DNA from: CAIMZW01 sp037133095
Lineage (GTDB): Bacteria > Actinomycetota > Actinomycetes > Nanopelagicales > Nanopelagicaceae
Reading direction: 5' to 3'
DNA: 64,000 bases
Assembly (NCBI GenBank): GCA_037133095.1
Contig: JBAXOT010000004.1
Span: 1-64,000 of the forward strand
The position numbers were made by a program, and so were the translations under genes. How positions within the stretch are numbered: the stretch's first letter is position 1; each line of letters starts with the position of its first letter. This document shows positions 53,298-60,543 of the stretch, piece by piece. Under the pieces are notes generated by a model. It was not told the DNA's origin, ran no database searches, and saw nothing but the letters and a program-made list of their open reading frames with translations.

Positions 53298-54707
53298 CTA
53301 ATACGCACCTTTGCCGGTCAAAACCACGCGAATGGTTCGCAATAACAGGACAAAGTCCAGATATGGCGACCACTCGTTGATGTATTTGAGGTCCATCTCC
53401 ATGCGGGTTTCCCAGCTGGTGGTTTTACGCCCGCTGACCTGCCAAAGCCCAGTCAAGCCCGGCAGTGCGATTTGTCGGTAATGGCTCTGTGCTTCGAGTT
53501 GTGACAACTCTTCGCGCAAGATTGGCCGGGGTCCGACGATGGACATGGTGCCGCTGATGACACACCACAGTTGGGGCAATTCGTCGATGGAGAACCGACG
53601 TATAACTTTTCCGACTTTGGTAATCCGCGGATCTTCCTTGTAACGATCTTCCATCTCTTCATCCGGGCGACCCAAAATATCCAATCGTTCACTGTCCGCC
53701 CCATCTCTCATCGATCTAAATTTTGGAAAGGTAAAAAGTTCTCCACCTTGTCCAATTCGTAGGTCGGTGTAAAAGACTGGTCCACGACTCGTCACTTTCA
53801 CCATGATGGCTACCAATAACATCAGCGGTAAGAAAATAATGAACGCAATTAGGCCTAAGGCTAAATCAATGGCTCGTTTAAAGAGGGCTTTGGAATGTTG
53901 AATTCGTGGCTCATTCATCACGGTATAAGAATGAAGATTTTGCAGCGTCGCGCCACGGCGTTGCGCCATCTCGGCCAATGGATCTACCAAATACAACTTG
54001 ATATCGAGCTGATCAAGTAACTCCAATAATCTTCGAAGTCGATGCGGATTATCGGCAAATTTGGCGCAGGGAACTACAAAATCGATTCCTTCACCCAAGA
54101 GAAAATTCTTTAACTCTTCGGTGATCGCCTTCTCATCCTCATGATAAACATAAGTCTTGATTTCAGACTCGTGAAAATCGGCGGCTACATCAATTAATTC
54201 AGGCCAGGAATTTCGCAAGGTCAGGAAGAGCCCTCGTTTGTTTAGTTTTAATCGATCACGCTTTCGGCCAAAAACTACCTGCGCTATTTTGCGAATGAGC
54301 ATCAGTAACAAGGTGCCAAGAAAAATGGAGATTAAAATATAGGCCCGAGAAAAGTTTTGCTTGAATATAAAGGAGGTGCCAGCCATGATCGCCAAGGTGG
54401 CGATCCCGGCCCGGAGCACCCGCACATAAATTTCCGAAGGTGACGACAAGCCACTAAATACCCAGGCATTGGTCCAAGCCAACGAAATGAACCAGGTCAT
54501 TGGCATCAGGAAAACCAAAATTGTCTCTCGGTTGCCAAGATTGACCCAGGAAATGGAATTCCATCTAAATATTGCGGTGAGGATTCCCACTGCGAGCAGA
54601 ACTACCAAATCAAAGAGCACGACATTGCGAGCAGAGCCATCCGAGTACTCGGTGTAACGAAGGCGTGGCATATCGCCGTCTGATGACGCTGAATACTCTC
54701 GTCTCAC
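53298..54707 (-). CDS. Polyprenyl-phosphate sugar-1-phosphate transferase (WcaJ/CpsE-like)
   Basis: A 469-residue initiating enzyme of exopolysaccharide synthesis: transfers a sugar-1-phosphate from UDP-sugar to undecaprenyl phosphate. Four membrane helices (about 28-140) and a poorly conserved CoA-binding-like domain precede the catalytic part. That part contains a further helix near 285 and the motifs KFRSMRDGAD near 332, DPRITKVGKVIRRFSIDELPQLW near 357 and GTMSIVGPRP near 388, ending GKGAY. GTG 54707 has AGAAGG seven bases upstream and is used as start; ATG 54671 is an alternative. Confidence 0.93.
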   Translation of the reverse strand: MRREYSASSDGDMPRLRYTEYSDGSARNVVLFDLVVLLAVGILTAIFRWNSISWVNLGNRETILVFLMPMTWFISLAWTNAWVFSGLSSPSEIYVRVLRAGIATLAIMAGTSFIFKQNFSRAYILISIFLGTLLLMLIRKIAQVVFGRKRDRLKLNKRGLFLTLRNSWPELIDVAADFHESEIKTYVYHEDEKAITEELKNFLLGEGIDFVVPCAKFADNPHRLRRLLELLDQLDIKLYLVDPLAEMAQRRGATLQNLHSYTVMNEPRIQHSKALFKRAIDLALGLIAFIIFLPLMLLVAIMVKVTSRGPVFYTDLRIGQGGELFTFPKFRSMRDGADSERLDILGRPDEEMEDRYKEDPRITKVGKVIRRFSIDELPQLWCVISGTMSIVGPRPILREELSQLEAQSHYRQIALPGLTGLWQVSGRKTTSWETRMEMDLKYINEWSPYLDFVLLLRTIRVVLTGKGAY

Positions 54708-54861
54708 CGATTAGCCTTCTTTGTAGATCGTCAATCGATTCTCCTCACGATTGCCATTTCGGCAGACGCTGGAGACTTCTTCATAATTCTAGTCATTGGG
54801 GACATTTGACTAGCAACCCCCTTACGAGGTCTCGGCGGATACAGTGTTTACCAAGGTGGTT

Positions 54862-55383
54862 TTATCGTGGGCCAATCGGTGGGTAGGCAGCTTTGCTGTC
54901 CGCTTTCTCGGCCACAAAAACAGTGTCCTTGACCTTCGAAACGAAGCTCTGGTCTATCACCAGGTTCTCCAATTTGACCTGCGCCTGGTAGGCCAACAAG
55001 TCTTTTGCCAACTTGTTATTGGCGATCCTTAGTGGACTATTTTCCATGGAATTCGTTTTGATAATGCCATCCAGTATCCGTTGCTGGACCGGGAGTGAAG
55101 CTTGAAGTGCTTCCAATTTAGATTGCTCTTTTTTAGTCAAGCCGGTCTTATTCTTTTTTGCTAGGAGAGTGGCAATATCTTTTTGTAATCCTTGAACCGA
55201 AAACTGGACACCTTTGAACTTGGCCGTTAGTGCTCTTACAGCCTCCGTATCTTTGGCAACAGTTATTTGCAACTCTTTTAATACTTTGCTGGGTTTCGGG
55301 CCGGCAGCGGTAGCAGAGTGAATGGGTAAAAAAGTCATGGCTAGTAGTGCCAGACCGACGGGGACTTTTCGGTATGTTTTCAT
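54862..55383 (-). CDS. Small secreted helical protein, distinct third member
   Basis: A 173-residue protein with a Sec signal peptide (about 1-27) and a helical, lysine-rich mature part. Long amphipathic helices (KELQITVAKDTEAVRALTAK, then KKEQSKLEALQASLPVQQRI) suggest a coiled coil. It resembles the 52400-53210 pair in size, export, location and promoter, but clear sequence homology is not evident. Unknown function. Confidence 0.65.
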   Translation of the reverse strand: MKTYRKVPVGLALLAMTFLPIHSATAAGPKPSKVLKELQITVAKDTEAVRALTAKFKGVQFSVQGLQKDIATLLAKKNKTGLTKKEQSKLEALQASLPVQQRILDGIIKTNSMENSPLRIANNKLAKDLLAYQAQVKLENLVIDQSFVSKVKDTVFVAEKADSKAAYPPIGPR

Positions 55384-55391
55384 TTGCGGGA

Positions 55392-55421
55392 AGTTTAGGT
55401 GCTCGACGGCAATATTGTCAC
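55392..55421 (-). promoter_or_regulatory. Promoter of the third secreted helical protein
   Basis: Minus strand: GTGACA (55416-55421), 18-base spacer, TAAACT (55392-55397), eight bases, ATG 55383. Confidence 0.6.
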
Positions 55422-55488
55422 CTGAATTTACTGGGATTTACCCAAACTTAATCAAGAAATTTATTGGGATCCTGAGAGCGAAACCGAT

Positions 55489-55523
55489 AAAAAAAGTCAC
55501 GGGAACCTGAGGTTCCCGTGACT
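55489..55523 (-). terminator. Rho-independent terminator after the OmpA-domain gene
   Basis: A perfect 13-base stem AGTCACGGGAACC / GGTTCCCGTGACT (loop TGA) followed on the minus strand by a T-rich run. It lies 44 bases past the stop and is the strongest terminator in the window. Confidence 0.88.
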
Positions 55524-55566
55524 AACCAAACTTTCTGCAACCTTCGACTTATAGCCTTGCTGGCTG

Positions 55567-56349
55567 TTAGGAAACCGAGATTTCCACTCGACGGTTGAGA
55601 GGTTCAGGGGTCTTGTCTTTCGTTTTAACAACTGGGTTTTTAGATCCGTACCCAGCAGAAGTAATCTTCACTTTTGCCCCCAGACCCCGTGCCCGGAGCG
55701 CCTGAAGCAAGAACCCTTGGACGTTAGCCGAACGCTGATCAGACAAGGCTTTGTTATCGAAAGTTCCATCACCTGCGGTATCTGTATAACCTGAAAGAAA
55801 AATCTTTGTGAAACCGTGGCTGACAATGGTGTCAACGGCCTTGTTCAATGTATTTTTTGCATCCCTGGTGAGATCTGAGGATCCAAGGTCGAAGTTGACG
55901 TTGGCAATAGATACGGGAGCCTGATTTAATTTCAAGGCAAAATTTAATTTCAAGGCAAATGAAGTCAATCCCCCTTTAGAGTCTTGCACCGTCAACTTAA
56001 TTTTGTCATTAGGTCCAACCACTACGGGCAACTTGAAGGTGCCATCGGAATCAATGACTATGTCGTAGGTAATTTTACCAATTTGAATCTGCGCAGATTG
56101 AGTGTCAGCAGGCACTTTGACCTTCACCACCTGAGTTACAGGGGCAACCTGATTCACTTCCTTCTTCTTGTCACCAGCAACGGTGGTGACGGAGCCAGTT
56201 AATGTGCCCGTGGTCGCTTTTTGACCGGTGCCAGGGCCTCCTGGAGGATATTTAGCATCTGCAGCAAAAGCTGGAGCCGTGAGGCCTATTGTCAAGATTG
56301 CGGCGGCACCAAGTGCCAGAGAGCGTGCGAATTTAAATGGAGTCCCCAT
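55567..56349 (-). CDS. Secreted OmpA-domain protein
   Basis: A 260-residue protein with a Sec signal peptide (cleavage near AFA-AD) and a Gly/Pro-rich segment. A beta-rich middle domain (about 60-140) and a C-terminal OmpA-like domain follow: NVNFDLGSSDLTRDAK near 150, FLSGYTDTAGD near 180, LSDQRSANVQGFL near 200, and PLNRRVEISVS at the end. OmpA domains bind peptidoglycan without covalent linkage. An 18-bp tandem duplication (55924-55959) repeats the residues NFALKL. The ATG at 56349 is supported by a promoter six bases upstream; the open frame extends 12 codons further. Confidence 0.85.
   Translation of the reverse strand: MGTPFKFARSLALGAAAILTIGLTAPAFAADAKYPPGGPGTGQKATTGTLTGSVTTVAGDKKKEVNQVAPVTQVVKVKVPADTQSAQIQIGKITYDIVIDSDGTFKLPVVVGPNDKIKLTVQDSKGGLTSFALKLNFALKLNQAPVSIANVNFDLGSSDLTRDAKNTLNKAVDTIVSHGFTKIFLSGYTDTAGDGTFDNKALSDQRSANVQGFLLQALRARGLGAKVKITSAGYGSKNPVVKTKDKTPEPLNRRVEISVS
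55924..55959. repeat. 18-bp in-frame tandem duplication inside the OmpA-domain gene
   Basis: ATTTAATTTCAAGGCAAA occurs twice in direct succession, adding six residues before the OmpA domain. Perfect identity points to a recent slippage event. Confidence 0.85.
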
Positions 56350-56355
56350 GTGCAA

Positions 56356-56385
56356 ATGATAAGTGAGACCTAGGTCTCTTGTCAC
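56356..56385 (-). promoter_or_regulatory. Promoter with palindromic operator for the OmpA-domain gene
   Basis: Minus strand: GTGACA (56380-56385), 18-base spacer, TATCAT (56356-56361), six bases, ATG. The spacer contains a perfect 14-bp palindrome GAGACCTAGGTCTC (56365-56378). A partial copy, AGACCTAAGGT, lies at 56417-56427. Position between -35 and -10 is ideal for a repressor or redox/metal activator. Confidence 0.6.
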
Positions 56386-56496
56386 GCCGATACTTCCACT
56401 TTACATAAACTTAATTAGACCTAAGGTATGTCGAAGTTCGCCTCAAAATGAGCGTGAAACAGTTGTTTTAGAGCCGCAAGGCGATCCTAAAGTGCC

Positions 56497-57969
56497 TCAA
56501 CAGTGATCGGAAATGCTGGTATTGACTGGTCTGACTTGCGGGGCAGTTCGGTAAGCAATTGGCCCCTCGCCGCCGGAAAAGTTGGCAATAATTTTCACGC
56601 TCGACCCAGGATTGAGATCCGCCGATGCAAAGAAGACCGGACGGCCTAATTCAACGTGGCTCAGATTCAATTGGTCGTTCGAGCCAACGATTCGGGCCGA
56701 AACCAGCTTTGAGTCAAGCGGACCATAAATCCCGACTGAAAATCCGTGGGAGTTGTGATAACCGTTGGGCATGCCTAAATCCAGCCGTCCCATCACGTAA
56801 GAGGGCAACACCGCCCCGGCTGGAACTGAATTTCGAGCCGTCAAGGTGATTTGAGTCGTGCGAACCGGGGTGCACGCCAAGGACTTGATGGATACCGATT
56901 GATCAAGGTAATAATCCATTTTGTTGCCATCAGTGTTTATTACCGTCGACAAATATTCATTCTTGGCATTGGTGGTGATGTCGCCACCGAACTTGGTAGT
57001 GGCCAAAGCAGCCTCTTCCGTTTCATTTGTACTGTAGAAAAGCAGGCGCCCCTGATTCCATGGGGTAATCAATTGCCGGCCCAGTGAGATCTTGGAATAT
57101 CCCCCGGCCAGCAATTTCTGCAGAACTAAATGAGCGATATCCACCAAGTAACTTTTGCGCCTTGCGTTATCGGTCGCGAATCTCGCATATGCCACGGACA
57201 AGGTTTGTTCCACAATGTTTTGTGACGTAATGACTTGGCCATCTGCCATCGTCACAGGACCGACCACTTTCAGTACATAGCTCAATGCGACAGGATCGAC
57301 GGTTAATACGCCGTCCAACTTCTCGCCAAATTGCTTTTGCCAGAGCGCCATCCAAATCCGCGCCGCATAAGGGAAATGTGCATCCTCATTGGAGTTCTGC
57401 CAGATCGCAGGATCGTTGCCGTAGAGATCATAGAATTCAGAGGAGATCAAAATCGGCATAACATCTAATGATTTCAATTTCGCATTGCTGCCTAATCGCA
57501 AAATCTTAATCTGCCCATTCGTCACCTGAATCTCGGCATAACCACCGATGATTCCGCCGGTACCACGTGCTTCGGCATTATTCTGAAACGCGATCAGGTA
57601 CTTTCGCGATCCATGCGACCCCAACAATCCCGGCGCTACCTGCATCAATCGTTCGCCTTGGGCGATTGCATCTTGCAATTGGTTAAATCGATGAGTCTGA
57701 CCTGAAACCCAAATAAACGGCTTAAACATTGGATTAGAAATCTTGGCATCCAGTGATTTGGCATGGTGCAGCAGACTGGCAATTGAAGAATCCAACGACG
57801 GGCCACCATCGCCCAGATTGCCCAAGGAAGCCGCGAGTGCCTTACCCTCTTTGAGCGCCTGCCGTCCCTCGAGTCCGAGTTGAATTCCAACGAAAAGATA
57901 AGCCGCAAGAATGAGCCCAAAGAAAGACGCCACCAGGATGACCCAGCGGCGTCTATTCATGAATTTCAA
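56497..57969 (-). CDS. DUF4012-domain membrane protein
   Basis: A 490-residue protein with one N-terminal membrane helix (about 9-28) and a large extracellular part. YLIAFQNNAEARGTGGIIGGYAEI near 124 (shown in part) is the DUF4012 signature. The family is common in Actinobacteria and Chloroflexi beside polysaccharide genes, but no activity is proven. It starts four bases after the BY-kinase stop and is co-transcribed. Confidence 0.85.
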   Translation of the reverse strand: MKFMNRRRWVILVASFFGLILAAYLFVGIQLGLEGRQALKEGKALAASLGNLGDGGPSLDSSIASLLHHAKSLDAKISNPMFKPFIWVSGQTHRFNQLQDAIAQGERLMQVAPGLLGSHGSRKYLIAFQNNAEARGTGGIIGGYAEIQVTNGQIKILRLGSNAKLKSLDVMPILISSEFYDLYGNDPAIWQNSNEDAHFPYAARIWMALWQKQFGEKLDGVLTVDPVALSYVLKVVGPVTMADGQVITSQNIVEQTLSVAYARFATDNARRKSYLVDIAHLVLQKLLAGGYSKISLGRQLITPWNQGRLLFYSTNETEEAALATTKFGGDITTNAKNEYLSTVINTDGNKMDYYLDQSVSIKSLACTPVRTTQITLTARNSVPAGAVLPSYVMGRLDLGMPNGYHNSHGFSVGIYGPLDSKLVSARIVGSNDQLNLSHVELGRPVFFASADLNPGSSVKIIANFSGGEGPIAYRTAPQVRPVNTSISDHC

Positions 57970-57973
57970 TTAC

Positions 57974-59467
57974 TTATTCCGTCCGCGGAGCATATGGCTT
58001 CTCCGGCGCATATTTAGCCCCATATGGCTTGTATCTGCCCGCATAGGGGCGGTACTTACTTCCGTAATAACTGTAGTTACCGTACCGATATCCATAATCG
58101 GCGCCGGCGCGACTCAACGGAATCATGTTTAAGACCACGCCCAGAACGGTTGAGCCAACAGCCGTAATGGCATCGTTGGCACCTTGGAACTGCGAAATCT
58201 TTGTGACACCTGCACGCGCAATCAAGAGCACACCGTCGGCCTTAGAAGCGATAATCGCCGCATCGGTTACTGGCAGCAAAGGTGCACAGTCGAGAATTAC
58301 ATAATCGAACGCTGTTTTTAGTCCCTCCATCAATCGATCCATTGTGTCGGAGTTGAGAAGTTCGGCTGGGTTTGGTGGAATGGCGCCAGAAGGCAGAATT
58401 CTCAATTCGTTATCGCCCCACGGAGTCAACAACTTTGCCAACGAGGCGGGGGTGGTGAACTTGGCTCGGCCAGTGAGAACTTCACTGAGCCCGGTTGCGG
58501 AGATTGTCTCATCTAGATACTGGCTGACCTTTGGACGGCGCAAATCTGCCTCGACCAGGGCCACTTTGTAACCAGCCTGTGAAAGTGTGATGGCCAAGTT
58601 CAATGAGGTTGTAGTTTTTCCTTCGTTTGGAAGCGCCGATGAAACTGCAATAACAGTCGGCGGATTGTCGGAACCAATAAATTGCAAATTCGTTCGCAAC
58701 TGTCGGAAAGATTCGGCGCGCGATGAATATCGACCAATCTGCGTCAGCAATGGCTTAGTAATTGCGTCATCGTCAAAACCAATTGCTGCGAGCAGTGGTA
58801 CGCCCGCCAAGTGCTCTTCGTTCTTCACGGTGTTATCAAAGAGCTGGCGCAAAGTTGCCAGACCCAAGCCCAGACCGAAGCCGAGAATAAGGCCAAGCAA
58901 TAAGTTCAAAGTTTTCTTAGGTGACGCAGGTTTTAGTGGAGGCACTGCGTCTTTTACTGTCGATACCTTCACGGGCGATCCGCCGCCAGCTTGCGAAATT
59001 TCCAGGGCATCAACGGTCACCGCAAAGTGCTTCGTCACGCTGTTGGCGATGGCCGCGGCGGTATTTGGGTTGTTATCGCTGACTTTGACGTTGATCAACA
59101 CCGTGTCCAACGGCGCTGTCGCGGAAACGCGTTTTGCCAATAATTCAACAGTGGTATTGAGTTTCAGCTCATCAATTACCGGCTGGAGAGTCGCTGGCCC
59201 GTTAATAATCTGGGCATACGACTTCACGCGTTGTTGAGAGAAACTGGACCCAGTCGCGAGTGCTGAAATATCAAGAGAAGCCGCAGGAGTCGAAATAAAT
59301 ATCTGGGCAGTCGCGTCATAGGAAGGAGTCGCGGTGAAGGTGTAGATACCAGCTGCCAAAATTCCGATCGCGGTACTGGCAACAACTAGAGGCAGGTAGC
59401 GGAGAATTAATCTCCAATAATCACTTAATTCCACAAATTCCCTAACTACTCGATTAGTTGCCCCCAC
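57974..59467 (-). CDS. Wzz/BY-kinase: polysaccharide chain-length regulator with tyrosine kinase domain
   Basis: A 497-residue fusion. Wzz-type part: membrane helices near 25-46 and 186-205 flank an extracellular loop. Kinase part: Walker A in SALPNEGKTTT (277-287), Walker A' VALVEADLRRP (302-312), Walker B VILDCAPLLP (390-399). The tail (458-492) carries 12 tyrosines among Gly, Lys and Pro, the autophosphorylation cluster. It controls polymer length and export. The true start may be GTG 59434 (residue 12). Confidence 0.94.
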   Translation of the reverse strand: MGATNRVVREFVELSDYWRLILRYLPLVVASTAIGILAAGIYTFTATPSYDATAQIFISTPAASLDISALATGSSFSQQRVKSYAQIINGPATLQPVIDELKLNTTVELLAKRVSATAPLDTVLINVKVSDNNPNTAAAIANSVTKHFAVTVDALEISQAGGGSPVKVSTVKDAVPPLKPASPKKTLNLLLGLILGFGLGLGLATLRQLFDNTVKNEEHLAGVPLLAAIGFDDDAITKPLLTQIGRYSSRAESFRQLRTNLQFIGSDNPPTVIAVSSALPNEGKTTTSLNLAITLSQAGYKVALVEADLRRPKVSQYLDETISATGLSEVLTGRAKFTTPASLAKLLTPWGDNELRILPSGAIPPNPAELLNSDTMDRLMEGLKTAFDYVILDCAPLLPVTDAAIIASKADGVLLIARAGVTKISQFQGANDAITAVGSTVLGVVLNMIPLSRAGADYGYRYGNYSYYGSKYRPYAGRYKPYGAKYAPEKPYAPRTE

Positions 59468-59502
59468 CGTACCCTACCTGTTTGATATTCGTAGAAGGCA
59501 AA

Positions 59503-60336
59503 TTATCGACGGATAACGTGAATTTCGCTGGCCCAAATTGCGGCTAAGTAAGCATCTGGCAAAGGCCCGGTCGGAATAATTTGAGGCGCTGTGACCAAAT
59601 AAAGTGGGCGATCGACGCAGAGGTCCGCGAGCAAATCACGCCAATCCATTGACAGTAAAAAAGCTTCCGGTTGGCTTTTCTCAACGATTCCTGAGAGTAC
59701 CTCGAAGGAATGTGCGCCTTCAGCGAGAGATATTGGACCCACTGAAAGCCCGGACCTTCGAAACTCCCCTGGAATGGGTGACCGCACGTCGGCATCGATT
59801 ATGAGCCCTGAAGTATCAGCGGCGCGTTCTCTCGCAAAGGCAATAGCCGATTCCGTCTGAAACTCGGTCTCAGGAATCACCACCACAATTTCATGCTGGA
59901 AAAAGCCAGACCACAATTCACGAACGGCGCGGAGGTTGACCCATGCGACTTTTGCCAGTTCGGTCTCCAAAGTGCGACCAGTCATCGTTTCTGGATCGAA
60001 AGGCATGAAACTTGAATCCGACGCAAAATCTTCGTAGGAAACCACTTGACGATCTGCCGCTTGGATCCTTGGGTCATCTTTCATCCAGGCTTCGGCGCAA
60101 ATCACGAGATCCGCCTCAATGAGTTCGAGGCTGAGATCAAGAGTCTTTGACCCACCTTCGGCGATTGCCACCCCCCATTTCCGGGAAAGCTGCACAACTG
60201 ATGTTAGGTATGGAGTGTTTGAAACGGCTTGAACGCCCGCGGAGCTAATTTCCAAGTTAGGAAGAAAACGACGAATAACTGCTTCTGCGAGTGCCGAACG
60301 TGCTTGGTTCATTTTACAAATAGTGAGCACCTTCAT
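59503..60336 (-). CDS. LMW protein-tyrosine-phosphatase-like protein with extra C-terminal domain
   Basis: A 277-residue protein. The first 155 residues match low-molecular-weight phosphatases: P-loop CKMNQARS at 7-14 (C-x5-R-S with catalytic Cys7 and Arg13) and the general-acid region MPFDPETMTG near 110. The common second Cys of the loop is Ala. The remaining 120 residues form an unrecognised domain. It likely dephosphorylates the BY-kinase encoded 35 bases downstream. ATG 60336 follows TACAGT (60343-60348) by six bases; an upstream start adds 13 residues. Confidence 0.82.
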   Translation of the reverse strand: MKVLTICKMNQARSALAEAVIRRFLPNLEISSAGVQAVSNTPYLTSVVQLSRKWGVAIAEGGSKTLDLSLELIEADLVICAEAWMKDDPRIQAADRQVVSYEDFASDSSFMPFDPETMTGRTLETELAKVAWVNLRAVRELWSGFFQHEIVVVIPETEFQTESAIAFARERAADTSGLIIDADVRSPIPGEFRRSGLSVGPISLAEGAHSFEVLSGIVEKSQPEAFLLSMDWRDLLADLCVDRPLYLVTAPQIIPTGPLPDAYLAAIWASEIHVIRR

Positions 60337-60543
60337 TGGAGAACTGTAATCTGTGACTCTCGAACTAAATATCAACGTGGGAAACCTTCGCGATAACCAA
60401 TCAACCTCGATTGACTGGTCAAGGCCTTTAAAATCCTAACAATCTGTTCACCTTTCATCATCACAATGTTTCACTTCTCCCCTTATATTTGGGCACCATT
60501 CAAGAATGGAACCCACTCCTACAAACAGACTGGCTGGTCAAAA
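60337..60543. promoter_or_regulatory. Divergent gap between phosphatase-like and asnB-like genes
   Basis: About 200 bp. TACAGT (minus, 60343-60348) is a probable -10 for the phosphatase-like gene. No clear promoter or hairpin was found on the asnB side. Confidence 0.35.
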
